A stretch of DNA of 43,582 bases from assembly GCA_015066805.1 (NCBI GenBank), contig SVNP01000020.1, forward strand, positions 1 to 43,582, given 5' to 3'. This DNA comes from Ruminococcus sp. (GTDB taxonomy: Bacteria; Bacillota; Clostridia; Oscillospirales; Ruminococcaceae). Each line of letters starts with the position of its first letter. Position 1 is the first letter of the stretch. Shown piece after piece: positions 30,471 to 39,199 of the stretch. Under the pieces are notes generated by a model. That model searched no databases, was not told the origin of the DNA, and saw nothing but the letters and a program-made list of their open reading frames with translations. Both the position numbers and the translations under genes were made by a program.

Positions 30471-32009
30471 TTACTCTTCTTCCGGCGTTTTGGGCACCGG
30501 AACTGCGGCTGCCGCGGCAAGCTTTGCATCACGGCGTTTTTTCAGCAGACGCTTTGCCACCTGCCATACCACAAACAAGGCAACCACCGCCACAAGGATC
30601 CATGTCAGGTTGGCCTTCAGGAACTCGGAACGGTATCGCTCAAAGGCCTTGTTGTATCTGCCGGAGGCATCTGCCTTTTTGGCGTACTCCATGGCATCCT
30701 GATACTGACCCATGTTGTAGTAGGCACTGGCAATACCCAAATACGCACGGCGATAGTTACCATCACGCTTGAGCACCTCCAGCCAGGGATCCAGTGCTTC
30801 TTCGTAGTAACCGCCGTTGTAAAGTGCAGTGGCATCGTGTACAATACCGCCGAACACGGTCTGCTCAAAGATGGTCACGGTACCCTTGGTGGCATCCAGC
30901 ACCAGAACTGACTCACAGTTTTCGCCCATGGTTTCCACGGCAACAACACCGCCGGAGGAGAATGCACCTACCTGCTCACCGATGGTACCCATGATGAACA
31001 GCAGGGAGGCTTCCTCATCGTACTGGAACACACGGCCGGTGGTGGCATCCAGACAGTTGATGGAGCCGTCATCGCCGATATCAATATCCACGATCTTGGT
31101 TTTGTAGGTGGTACCGCTGTACCATGTGGAGAACAGATCGCCCCACATAAAGTTAGACATATGGCTGAACAGGTTATGACCCTCCGGGTTTACCTTCTTC
31201 ACGATGTCGGTATCGGTACTGCCCGAAGAGGTAGAGGTATAGATAAAGCCCTTGGTAATGTCGATATCGAAGTTATCAAAGGCTGTGGGGGTGCTTCTGG
31301 CGCGGTATTTTTTCTCCTCCTCGGAGGCAATGGCGTTCCAGAAATGGTTTGCGATTACTTCGGCGGTAGCCGCAACGGCATTGGCACCGTAATAACCGAT
31401 AAACTCGCCATTACGATCGAACATTGCCGCACCCTTGGTGGTGTTGTTCAGCACGATGTACACATTGCCCGCATTATCGCAGAGGATCTTCTGGGGCAGG
31501 AAGGTCAATGCCTGATCGTACACGGTGGAGGTGGGCTTTACGATTTCCATCTGCACCTTCAGGTCGGCATCCACCACCAGCGCACGGGAATTCTCATTGT
31601 CTGCAATGTAGATCAGACCCGTATCCGGAGAAACATAGATGCCCTTAGGGTTCTTCAGCGTAGTTTTGGAGCCGTCGGGCATGGTAAAGGTATCCAGAAT
31701 CTCCAGCACCTCGGTAAACTCGGGGTTGATCTTCAGGATACGGTTATTGCCCGAATCCACGATATAGAAGTTGTTGTCAATATCCTTGAACAGATCCGAG
31801 GGCGCCTTCAGGGCAGTGGTGCCCAGATCCAGACCGGAAACGGAACGCTCTGCCAGATAACCTGCCTGAGAAGGCACGGCTTCACCCAGATAGTTGTAGT
31901 TGTAAACATCATATGGCTCATCGGCAGAAACAGTTGTAACCAGTGCCGAAGCCGCCATCACAGCGGCGATACCGGCAGAAGCGATCTGCCGCAACAGGTG
32001 TTTCTTCAC
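30471..32009 (-). CDS. Secreted/membrane NHL-propeller protein with TPR and C-terminal anchor
   Basis: This 512-residue protein has a signal peptide (1-29). A six-bladed-propeller-like NHL region spans about 60-390 (repeats such as APSDLFKDIDNNFYIVDSGNNRILKI and NPKGIYVSPDTGLIYIADNENSRALVV). TPR units follow at about 395-455 (ALYNGGYYEEALDPWLEVLK, AYYNMGQYQDAMEYAKKA). A transmembrane helix lies at 468-487, then a basic and Ala/Pro tail. The propeller and TPR would face outside, anchored at the C-terminus. Such propellers bind proteins or sugars. It is the fourth gene of the operon, and its job may be to dock the binding protein or substrate to the permeases. Confidence 0.78.
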   Translation of the reverse strand: MKKHLLRQIASAGIAAVMAASALVTTVSADEPYDVYNYNYLGEAVPSQAGYLAERSVSGLDLGTTALKAPSDLFKDIDNNFYIVDSGNNRILKINPEFTEVLEILDTFTMPDGSKTTLKNPKGIYVSPDTGLIYIADNENSRALVVDADLKVQMEIVKPTSTVYDQALTFLPQKILCDNAGNVYIVLNNTTKGAAMFDRNGEFIGYYGANAVAATAEVIANHFWNAIASEEEKKYRARSTPTAFDNFDIDITKGFIYTSTSSGSTDTDIVKKVNPEGHNLFSHMSNFMWGDLFSTWYSGTTYKTKIVDIDIGDDGSINCLDATTGRVFQYDEEASLLFIMGTIGEQVGAFSSGGVVAVETMGENCESVLVLDATKGTVTIFEQTVFGGIVHDATALYNGGYYEEALDPWLEVLKRDGNYRRAYLGIASAYYNMGQYQDAMEYAKKADASGRYNKAFERYRSEFLKANLTWILVAVVALFVVWQVAKRLLKKRRDAKLAAAAAVPVPKTPEEE

Positions 32010-32045
32010 AAGTATCTCATCCTTTCTGTATGTATTTGCCGGAGA

Positions 32046-32918
32046 TCAATCTTTAATGCCGGAATGCGCCATAGTCTCCATAACCTGACTCTGGGCAAGG
32101 ATAAAGAAGAGTACCGGCGGCACAAAGAGGATGACCGCAGCAGCCATGGTAACGCCCTGACGGGAGATACCGGCGGAGGCTGCCTGCTGGATCACGGTTG
32201 GCAGGGTCTTCAGTGCTTCATCGTACACAAGGCTGCCACCCGTAATGTTCCATGCACCCTGGAAGGCGAAGATCGCCATGGTCATCAGTGCGGGCTTCTG
32301 GTTGGGGATGACGATGCGCCAGCAGATGGTAAACAGGTTTGCACCATCCACCTTTGCAGCTTCGATCATGGCATCGGGAATGGAAGTCATGCTCTGACGC
32401 ATGAGGTACAGGCCCATGGAAGATGCCACTGCGGGCAGGATCAGTGCGGAATACTCGTTGATCATGTTCAGCTCAGCCATGACCATGTACTGCATCAGGT
32501 AAATAACATTGCTGTTATACAGCAGTGCCAGCACGATGATGTTGTTGATGAGCTTATTGCCGGGGAACTTTACCTTGGAAAGACAGAACGCCGCCATAGA
32601 GGCGAATACGCACTGAAGCACGGTAACTGCCACGGTAACAAACACACTGTTGAATACATAACGGGAGAAGGGCACCCACATGGCACCCAGCACACGGTAG
32701 GTATCCTTGAAATTATCCAGTGTGGGGTTAAGGGTATACCACTTGGGCGGGAAGATGAACATTTCGTTCACGGGCTTGATGCTGTTAACAACCATCAGCC
32801 AGATGGGCAGCACCATAAAGGTGCCCAGCAGCAGCAGGAAAATAAAGATGGCAATGGAGCCGCCGATCTTACGTCCTGCTCTGCGGTTAGACGCTTTGAG
32901 CTTCTTTGGATCTTTCAT
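32046..32918 (-). CDS. Sugar ABC permease, MalG-type, first pair
   Basis: This 290-residue permease has six hydrophobic segments and the coupling loop IPDAMIEAAKVDGANLFTICW (about 185-205). It resembles the YtcP/LplC branch, which imports oligosaccharides or complex sugars. It starts 12 bp after the MalF-type gene stops, so it is the third gene of the operon. The start context carries GGAGG (in AAAGGAGGCC, upstream of ATG 32918). A shared ATPase must be supplied from elsewhere. Confidence 0.93.
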   Translation of the reverse strand: MKDPKKLKASNRRAGRKIGGSIAIFIFLLLLGTFMVLPIWLMVVNSIKPVNEMFIFPPKWYTLNPTLDNFKDTYRVLGAMWVPFSRYVFNSVFVTVAVTVLQCVFASMAAFCLSKVKFPGNKLINNIIVLALLYNSNVIYLMQYMVMAELNMINEYSALILPAVASSMGLYLMRQSMTSIPDAMIEAAKVDGANLFTICWRIVIPNQKPALMTMAIFAFQGAWNITGGSLVYDEALKTLPTVIQQAASAGISRQGVTMAAAVILFVPPVLFFILAQSQVMETMAHSGIKD

Positions 32919-32930
32919 CGTCGGCCTCCT

Positions 32931-33869
32931 TTAATCCATGTATTTGCCCAGCAGACCACTGATGAACTTGTTCGCCACATACATGACGACGAACAGCACC
33001 ATACAGATCGCAGAGGCATAGCCCATCTCATAACGGATCCAGCCGTAGTCAAAGGCGTGGGTCATAATGGTATGGGCGGCGTAATCGGTGCTGGGGAAGC
33101 CTACCAGGTTTCTCGCAACGATATCTGCGGTAAAGGCGGAAACGATCTGCATCACGGCTGCGAACATCAGAGAAGGACCCATGCCGGGGATGGTGATGTA
33201 GATCAGCTCCTGCCAACGGTTCTTAATGCCTTCAATGGCACCGGCCTCATACTGGCTGCGGTCGATGTTCTGGAAGCCTGCACGCATTGCAAGGAAGCCT
33301 GCGCCCATGCTGACCCAGAGCTGCACGATGATGACCACTGTCAGGATGTACTGGGAGTCGGTCAGCCACTGGATGGCAGAAGTGGTGATGCCCAGGTTCA
33401 TCAGGGCGGAGTTTGCAATACCGTAGCTGTCACCGCTGAAGATAAGCTGCCAGACAGCGTACACGCCGGATGCCATGGAAGGTGCGTAGAAGATCAAAGT
33501 GAAGATGACCTTCAGGGTCGCATTCAGCTCATTGATGAGCCATGCCAGCAGGAAGCTGAGAAAATAGCTCAGGGGGCCGGTGAAAATTGCAAACACCAAT
33601 GTCACACGGATGGCTTTGACGAAAATGCTGTCATTGAGGAACAGGTTATAGAAGTTGCTCAGTCCCACATAGGTGGGGGGGTACTTGACCATGTCGAAAT
33701 CGGTAAGACCGATGGGCAGCGACATGATAACCGGGATGATCGTGAAGATCAGGAACATAAGCATAAAGGGCAGCATCATCAGATATGCTTCCTTGCTCTG
33801 CTTCATCTGCAGCCACATCAGCCGCCGCTGTTCCGCTTTGGATCTCACGCCGATTTGTTCCTTATCCAA
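32931..33869 (-). CDS. Sugar ABC permease, MalF-type, first pair
   Basis: This 312-residue permease has six helices and the coupling segment SQYEAGAIEGIKNRWQELIYI (about 225-245). In place of the usual EAA it reads EAG, as in many LplB-type proteins. The N-terminus (1-30) is basic and cytosolic (RRLMWLQMKQSKEAY). It follows the binding-protein gene by 48 bp and precedes its MalG-type partner. Together with 32046-32918 it forms the first of two heterodimeric channels in the operon. Confidence 0.92.
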   Translation of the reverse strand: MDKEQIGVRSKAEQRRLMWLQMKQSKEAYLMMLPFMLMFLIFTIIPVIMSLPIGLTDFDMVKYPPTYVGLSNFYNLFLNDSIFVKAIRVTLVFAIFTGPLSYFLSFLLAWLINELNATLKVIFTLIFYAPSMASGVYAVWQLIFSGDSYGIANSALMNLGITTSAIQWLTDSQYILTVVIIVQLWVSMGAGFLAMRAGFQNIDRSQYEAGAIEGIKNRWQELIYITIPGMGPSLMFAAVMQIVSAFTADIVARNLVGFPSTDYAAHTIMTHAFDYGWIRYEMGYASAICMVLFVVMYVANKFISGLLGKYMD

Positions 33870-33917
33870 ACGGGAACCCTCCTTTTTTGCGTTTTACGCA
33901 TTCAGATTTTAGAATTG

Positions 33918-36839
33918 TCAGTTGTCCAGTCCGAGATTCTCACGCTTACGGAGGATCTCATCGTTCATATCGCCGTTATAATACATCAGCGTATCACGCG
34001 GGTTTTCATTGGAGTTGACGGTTTCGCGGAATGCGTTCATGATGTTACGGGTCACTGCGTAGGAAGAAGGCAGGATCGGGATCTCATCCAGAGCCTCCCA
34101 CTGTGCCATCAGCACATCCAGCTCTGCGCCGGACCAGTTGAGCTGTGCCAGAGCATCCACATTGGCAGCCTCATAACGTCCCATCTGACCCAGCAGGCCT
34201 TCCAGGTTCATGCCGTACTCGGTCTGCACATCGCCGGAGCAGAACCACTTGACAAACGTCCATGCGGCTTCCTTATCCTTCACCTTATTGAAGATGACTG
34301 CGCCTGCGCCGCCGGAGTTGGAGGCGTGATTGAGGGTGCCGTCTGCCTGGAGCGTACCGGGCATTACGGTGAAGTCCCACAGACCCTTGATCTCGGGGGC
34401 GGCAACGGAAAGCTGATTGTAGAAGCTGTAATTGGCTACCACCATAGGGTACTGTCCGGTACGGAAGTAGCTGTATGCATCGTAGGTCTGGGTGAACTTA
34501 TACTCACTGTAAAAGTCCGTCCATTTCTCGAAGCACTGGATGGCGGTAACGGAATCAAACTGGGTACGGGTCTGCTCCTCATTATAATAGTTCAGACCGG
34601 ACTGCATCAGCAGGGTTGCAAAGGTATGACCGGATTCGGTTGCGGCTGCCACGTTGGTTGCCGGCAGGATCAGACCCACGCCAAGGTGGTTTCTCTGCAG
34701 ACCGGGCAGCATATCAATGAGGTTATCCCAGGTGCGGGGCAGTTGTGTAAAGCCCAGCTCCGTAAGGATATCGGTACGGTAGAACAGCATCGTCCAGCTC
34801 TGGGTGAGAGGCATGCCGTACACGCCGCCGTTGTACTCATACATAATAGTAGAATCGGGGTGATAGGGCTTGGTGACTTCCTCGAAGTCGGGGAACTGCT
34901 TCATATCCACCAACAGATCACGGCAGGCAAGGTTCACAGGGAACTCGCCGCCCAAAAACAGTGCCACATCAGGGCCTTTGCCTGCCAGAGTAGCTTCCAC
35001 AACGCCGCCTACCACAAGGTTGACGGAAATAGGAATATCGGGATGAAGCTGTGCAAACTCGTTTTCCACCAGCTCTTTTACCACCAGAGCCTGATCACGG
35101 CCCAGATTGACCCATACGGTGATGACATCCTCCGCATCCGCATCAATATCGGAAAGGGTGGTGTAATCTTCGGTAAAGGAACCGATAAAGGCTTTGAACT
35201 GGAAAGCAAACTGCTTGAAGAAGTTAGACTTCAGAGAAGAAAAGTCACGGTCAGCGGAAGCGATCTCGATGTAGTCGATCTCCAGGGGCTGATCGCGGTA
35301 ATCGCAGATAAACGTAGAAATGGTGGAAATATTATCCTTGATCTGGGAAACGTAATTGGGGATACGGCTGGGCTTTGCAATGCACTTATCCAGAATAACG
35401 TACATTCTCTGCAGTGCGGCAGCCTCGGAACCCAGGGTGCCGGAAAGCGCCTCAATGCCCGCCTGTGCATCCTTCAGCTCCTGAGAAAGCCGCTTGAAGT
35501 CATCCATCAGGGTGGGGATGCTTTCTTCCACATAGTAGTCGTTGTACTTATCGGGGTTAGGGCCGGTCAGCATCAGGATCTGCTTGTAGCAGACGTTCAG
35601 ATCTGCCACAACGCCCTCCAGCCGGCGCATGGATTCGCCGATCTCACCGGGCATGGCCTCCAGCGTCAGGGTATGCGCCTCCCCTGCGGTAAGGTACACA
35701 TACACATAATCGTCATCATCGGTGGTAATGGGTGTCAGCTGCCAGTCGGTGCTGTAATAGAACTTCACCTGACCCATTTCGCTGTTGAGCAGCTCGCCAT
35801 CCACCAGCACACGACGGTTGGAATAGAATCCACGCATGACATCCTGACAGGCCTTAATGCCGATCTTATACCAGCCGTCACCCTGCAGCGCATCTGCGGG
35901 AATCTCCCAGGTAATGGCCTGACCTGCCTGATCCCAGTTGGCACCGCCGATAGTGTTGTACACCATCTTTACGGGGTCGGAAGGAGAAATGGTGTAGCTA
36001 TTGTTATCGTAGGCTGGATACAGAGTGGAGGAGGATTTATACACTGCGCTTTCGCCCTCAATACGGTAGAGGGTGGAAGGTGTTTTGTCCAGCTCTGCCT
36101 GAGTGGGCGCCTGATACTCCGCTGTGCCTTCCGGCTGACAGAACCGCAGCATCTCAATGGCTACATTGGCCTTGGTGCCCTTCAGGGTGATGGTATGCTC
36201 GCCTGCCTCCAGATAAAAGCGCAGGGGATCATTGAACAGGCCGTCCTCATCATAGATGAACGCTGTCTGCCATGTGGGCTTTTCGATCTGTGCGGGGCGC
36301 ACCTGATTGCCTCTGGAATCGGTCACGATGTCGTTTTTGTTGACGAACACCTTGTTCAGACAGATGCGGGAAGCAGACTCAAAGGGAGATTTCCCGTCGA
36401 TCTCCATGGCAAGCTCCACCTCATTGGAGGCGGAAGTCATGGCATAGTAGCTCATCTGCAGGGAATACAGACCTGTCTGCGGTACGCTGATCTTATATGT
36501 AACGCTGCCTTCAGGGCTCTCCCACAGAAGAACACCGTCTTTTTTGTCATTTCCTTCGCCGCAGCTTCCCTTAGAGAAGCTGCCGCCCTCGGCAGAATCA
36601 TATTCTGCGCCGTTCACCTTAATTTCCACATCAGGGTACGGCTGACCGAGGTGATCGTCGTAGTAGTCGCTGTAGCTGATCTCCTGCTCGTAGAAGAGTT
36701 CGTACAGCGCATCCTCATCGGCAGCGGATCCTGCCTCAGAGGTTTGTGCGGCATTGCACACCACCGGCAAAGCGGCATTTACCGCCAGCACAGAGGTCAG
36801 TACCGCCGACATCCAACGAGCTGTTGCCTTTTTTCTCAC
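33918..36839 (-). CDS. Very large extracellular sugar-binding protein with N-terminal CBM-like modules
   Basis: At 973 residues this is about twice the size of a normal ABC binding protein. A signal peptide covers 1-30 (PVVCNA-A; no clear lipobox, although a Cys is near the cleavage site). Two beta-sandwich modules resembling CBM6/35 lie at about 65-235 and 255-400 (GLYSLQMSYYAMTSASNEVELAM; YRIEGESAVYKSS). A helical, coiled-coil-like stretch follows (440-560). The MalE/family-1 binding fold lies at about 570-930 (GKGPDVALFLGGEFPVNLAC; NGGVYGMPLTQSWTMLFYRTDIL). I chose GTG 36839, preceded by GGTGGAG, because the upstream ATG lacks a signal sequence. It is the first gene after the promoter. The modules suggest that it grips a polymer or the cell wall while presenting a sugar to the permeases. 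Confidence 0.85.
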   Translation of the reverse strand: MRKKATARWMSAVLTSVLAVNAALPVVCNAAQTSEAGSAADEDALYELFYEQEISYSDYYDDHLGQPYPDVEIKVNGAEYDSAEGGSFSKGSCGEGNDKKDGVLLWESPEGSVTYKISVPQTGLYSLQMSYYAMTSASNEVELAMEIDGKSPFESASRICLNKVFVNKNDIVTDSRGNQVRPAQIEKPTWQTAFIYDEDGLFNDPLRFYLEAGEHTITLKGTKANVAIEMLRFCQPEGTAEYQAPTQAELDKTPSTLYRIEGESAVYKSSSTLYPAYDNNSYTISPSDPVKMVYNTIGGANWDQAGQAITWEIPADALQGDGWYKIGIKACQDVMRGFYSNRRVLVDGELLNSEMGQVKFYYSTDWQLTPITTDDDDYVYVYLTAGEAHTLTLEAMPGEIGESMRRLEGVVADLNVCYKQILMLTGPNPDKYNDYYVEESIPTLMDDFKRLSQELKDAQAGIEALSGTLGSEAAALQRMYVILDKCIAKPSRIPNYVSQIKDNISTISTFICDYRDQPLEIDYIEIASADRDFSSLKSNFFKQFAFQFKAFIGSFTEDYTTLSDIDADAEDVITVWVNLGRDQALVVKELVENEFAQLHPDIPISVNLVVGGVVEATLAGKGPDVALFLGGEFPVNLACRDLLVDMKQFPDFEEVTKPYHPDSTIMYEYNGGVYGMPLTQSWTMLFYRTDILTELGFTQLPRTWDNLIDMLPGLQRNHLGVGLILPATNVAAATESGHTFATLLMQSGLNYYNEEQTRTQFDSVTAIQCFEKWTDFYSEYKFTQTYDAYSYFRTGQYPMVVANYSFYNQLSVAAPEIKGLWDFTVMPGTLQADGTLNHASNSGGAGAVIFNKVKDKEAAWTFVKWFCSGDVQTEYGMNLEGLLGQMGRYEAANVDALAQLNWSGAELDVLMAQWEALDEIPILPSSYAVTRNIMNAFRETVNSNENPRDTLMYYNGDMNDEILRKRENLGLDN

Positions 36840-36956
36840 TGAATCTCCACCTTTCCCGCAGCATAGCAAAGGCCTTTTGCCGCAGATTTTAACGCCGCTT
36901 CTTCAACAAAAACGGCTGTGCGGACGACATTCGCCCACACTTTTCTACATTAGAGT

Positions 36957-36985
36957 ATTATAACAAATCTTGCCGTATTTGTCAA
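36957..36985 (-). promoter_or_regulatory. Consensus promoter of the eight-gene sugar ABC operon
   Basis: Minus strand TTGACA (36985-36980), 17-bp spacer, TATAAT (36962-36957). Both hexamers are perfect, so tight expression control would need a repressor or a leader effect. Confidence 0.9.
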
Positions 36986-37177
36986 GATGCAAGAAAGTCT
37001 TTTCCGAATTTTCAAATAATTTCATCAGACTAACCAAGGAAAATTGCATTTTCTTGCATTTCGGAGAGCATTTTATGCAATATTCACCGAATTTAAGTTA
37101 GCGAAGGAAAACTCCCCCTGTTTTTCGTCCGTTTTGCCGCCTCCGTATCATTTCCATGGATTTTTTTGAAAAAACAC

Positions 37178-37205
37178 TTGCATTTTTTCAGATTTATGGT
37201 ACAAT
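37178..37205 (+). promoter_or_regulatory. Promoter of the ferredoxin gene
   Basis: TTGCAT (37178-37183), 16-bp spacer, TACAAT (37200-37205), about 57 bp upstream of the ferredoxin start. Confidence 0.65.
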
Positions 37206-37261
37206 AGAGGTAACGGATACGGAACGCCGCATCCGGAATATCAAAACGGAGGTACAAACCA

Positions 37262-37432
37262 ATGGCATACATCATCAATGACGAGTGCATCCAGTGCGGC
37301 GCATGCGCAGGTGCTTGCCCTGTTGAGGCTATCAGCGAAGGCGATGGCAAGTATGTGATCGACGCAGACGCTTGCATCGAGTGCGGTGCTTGTGCAGAGG
37401 CTTGCCCTGTGGCAGCTCCCCAGCAGGCATAA
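37262..37432 (+). CDS. 2[4Fe-4S] clostridial-type ferredoxin
   Basis: This small electron carrier of 56 residues was read directly. Two CxxCxxCxxxCP motifs are complete, with Cys at 9, 12, 15, 19 and at 38, 41, 44, 48; each cluster takes three Cys from one motif and one from the other. The order and spacing match ferredoxins that serve pyruvate:ferredoxin oxidoreductase and hydrogenases in Clostridia. GGAGG precedes ATG 37262 by nine bases. It has its own promoter and a GC-rich hairpin after it (37451-37475). Confidence 0.96.
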   Translation: MAYIINDECIQCGACAGACPVEAISEGDGKYVIDADACIECGACAEACPVAAPQQA

Positions 37433-37450
37433 TTCGTGACTGACGAGATG

Positions 37451-37485
37451 CGGCGGCAAGCTCCGGCTGCCGCCGTTTCCGTTTG
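37451..37485 (+). terminator. Hairpin after ferredoxin, probable terminator or attenuator
   Basis: CGGCGGCA (37451-37458) pairs with TGCCGCCG (37468-37475), followed by TTTCCGTTT. The interrupted T-run suggests that some transcripts continue into the lipoprotein gene. Confidence 0.55.
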
Positions 37486-37525
37486 CCGCACCAGGATCAA
37501 AACGCAAATCAGGAGGATATTTCCC

Positions 37526-38185
37526 ATGCAATACAGATTCCGCAAGCCCCTTGCCGCAGTGCTGTGTGCTCTGACGCTCTGCACCTGCCCTTTTCTTGTA
37601 GGCTGCAACGATAACAAGGGCAACGGTGCTTCCGAGCCCGCCGAAACCGCATACTCCCCCACCGTGCCGGACAACCCCGTAAGCCCCGATGAAAAGGGCG
37701 AGGTACTGGAAGCCAAAGTAGGCGATACCGTCAATTACAAGGATAAAGTTTCCGCCACGCTGGATAAGGTCGTGGAGCTGGATAATTCATCTTCCTCCAG
37801 CGGCAGGGTTCTGCTTGCCGAAATGACCATTACCAACAACAGCGACGCCAACATCGACTGCACCATCCTTACCCACTTTACCGCCATTCAGAACGGCCAG
37901 AAGAATGTAGGTATTGTGCGTGATCTGTCGGCATCCATCTTTGCAAGACGGTATTATGTGACCGTCGGCAGCGATCTCATGCCCTTCAACACACCCATTG
38001 CTCCCGGCGAGACCGTAAAGGGTTATGTGTATATGCGTGTGCCTGTTCCCATGGATGAGCTGGTGCTGAGCTACATCCCCTACAAGTATTACAGCAACGA
38101 TACCGTAAACTACACCATCACCGAGGAAGATCTGGAGCATTTTACCCAGCCCTACGCACCACCTTCCAACAACGAAAACAACTAA
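37526..38185 (+). CDS. Lipoprotein with DUF4352-like Ig-type domain
   Basis: The 219-residue product has a lipoprotein signal (Lys/Arg start, hydrophobic helix, lipobox LVGC with Cys at about 28). After a low-complexity linker, residues about 65-200 form a beta-rich domain. Strands such as VSATLDKVVEL and RVLLAEMTITNNSDANI, and the later APGETVKGYVYMRVP, match the telokin-like DUF4352/DUF5067 pattern seen in many Gram-positive lipoproteins. The exact role of these proteins is unknown. AGGAGG is seven bases before ATG 37526, and the longer upstream frame has no signal. It may be cotranscribed with ferredoxin, but a functional link is not evident. Confidence 0.75.
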   Translation: MQYRFRKPLAAVLCALTLCTCPFLVGCNDNKGNGASEPAETAYSPTVPDNPVSPDEKGEVLEAKVGDTVNYKDKVSATLDKVVELDNSSSSSGRVLLAEMTITNNSDANIDCTILTHFTAIQNGQKNVGIVRDLSASIFARRYYVTVGSDLMPFNTPIAPGETVKGYVYMRVPVPMDELVLSYIPYKYYSNDTVNYTITEEDLEHFTQPYAPPSNNENN

Positions 38186-38191
38186 AAAAGC

Positions 38192-38226
38192 AAACGCCTT
38201 CGATGTCAGCCATCGAAGGCGTTTTT
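38192..38226. terminator. Bidirectional terminator between lipoprotein and M23 genes
   Basis: AAACGCCTTCGATG (38192-38205) pairs perfectly with CATCGAAGGCGTTT (38211-38224) around TCAGC, with T residues after it. Confidence 0.93.
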
Positions 38227-38228
38227 CT

Positions 38229-38963
38229 TCAGCTTTCGGCTTCCAGCCATGCAATGGGGTCAATATACACGCCATTGCTCTGCATCTCAAAGTGCAGGTG
38301 AGATTCCAGTGCGGCTTCAGATTCATTGGTATCTCCTGCCGCGCCGATCTCGGTGCCTCGCTCCACGATCTGTCCCGCACTGACGGTCAGACCTTCATTC
38401 AGACCGCAATAACGAGAGGTAAAACCGTCATGGTGCAGAATGGTCACACATACGCCCCAAAGAGGATCCCGCTCCACGGCAGTCACGGTACCATCGGCAA
38501 CCGCAACCACGGCATCGCCCGGGGCAGCGGCAAAATCCACGCCGTTATGGGTCTGCCAGATGCCTGTGGTTGCAGATTTTACCAGCTCCCCATGAGAAAA
38601 CGGCTGCACGATCTCGCCTTCCACGGGGAAAACAGGCTTTTCGGCGGCTGCGGTGGTGGTGGCAGGCACGGTAGTAGTCGCTGTTGTTGTGGTGCGGGGC
38701 GGCAGCACTGCCAATACATCCTCGGTAGAGGGCAAAGTGCGGCGGGTGGTGCTTGCTGCCGTGGTGGCCGTTGTTGTGGTGGTGACCGCCGAGGATGGCA
38801 CCGTGCCCTCTGCGGCGGAGGAATAACCCGGCTCGGGGGCGGTCTGGGGCTTGCCCGTTTTGGAATACGCATACCAGCAGGCCGCACCTACCATGGCAAT
38901 GCAGAGCGAGAGAGCTACATAAAAGCCTTTGCCGGTCATTCCGGCGGAATGTTTGTTGTTCAT
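38229..38963 (-). CDS. Membrane-anchored M23 metallopeptidase
   Basis: This 244-residue protein has one N-terminal transmembrane helix (about 14-32), a Thr/Ala/Ser-rich extracellular linker (about 50-108) and a C-terminal LytM domain (about 110-240). All zinc ligands are kept: His139 and Asp143 (HNGVDFA) and the HxH motif His222-x-His224 (SHLHFEM), so it can be an active peptidoglycan endopeptidase. The plan (helix, linker, LytM) is like SpoIIQ of spore formers, but there is no further sporulation context to confirm that. I chose ATG 38963 for its AAAGGCG site. A TATAAT-like box (39038-39033, minus) has no good -35 partner, so an alternative sigma factor is possible. Confidence 0.86.
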   Translation of the reverse strand: MNNKHSAGMTGKGFYVALSLCIAMVGAACWYAYSKTGKPQTAPEPGYSSAAEGTVPSSAVTTTTTATTAASTTRRTLPSTEDVLAVLPPRTTTTATTTVPATTTAAAEKPVFPVEGEIVQPFSHGELVKSATTGIWQTHNGVDFAAAPGDAVVAVADGTVTAVERDPLWGVCVTILHHDGFTSRYCGLNEGLTVSAGQIVERGTEIGAAGDTNESEAALESHLHFEMQSNGVYIDPIAWLEAES

Positions 38964-39118
38964 AAGCCAACGCCTTTCTGATGAAAAAATGGAAATCGGG
39001 TCTTTGCACATATTGTTGACCGCACAGCACAGATTATACATCGCAAAGCAAGCAAAAAAATACTATTATATATGACATCGGAGCGTTCCGCCGTTTCAAC
39101 GGAATATGGTGGAAATAC

Positions 39119-39148
39119 TTGACAAAACCATGATGATTATGCTACAAT
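39119..39148 (+). promoter_or_regulatory. Promoter of the 39200 gene
   Basis: TTGACA (39119-39124), 18-bp spacer, TACAAT (39143-39148). Confidence 0.7.
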
Positions 39149-39199
39149 GATACAAAGAAACGCAGAGATGATCTTCTGCGAAGAAAGGCGGTCGATCTT

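Larger units (their letters stand above)
36840..37261. other. AT-rich divergent control region between sugar operon and ferredoxin
   Basis: No gene lies here. It holds a leader of about 110 bases for the sugar operon, the two divergent promoters, and five TTGCAT boxes in both orientations (36987, 37044, 37054, 37075 and 37178), the last being a -35. They could be operator sites, but A/T-richness makes chance repetition plausible. Confidence 0.5.

Noticed and set aside
31161-36842. A 5.7-kb plus-strand open frame (1893 codons) antisense to five genes
   Set aside because: It runs across the sugar operon genes and their gaps, lacks a ribosome binding site, and its translation is rich in His, Gln, Cys and Gly without domain patterns. 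It is a by-product of codon bias on the true strand.
38229-38963. Firm naming of the M23 protein as SpoIIQ
   Set aside because: The topology fits but there are no sporulation neighbours and no sequence element unique to SpoIIQ.
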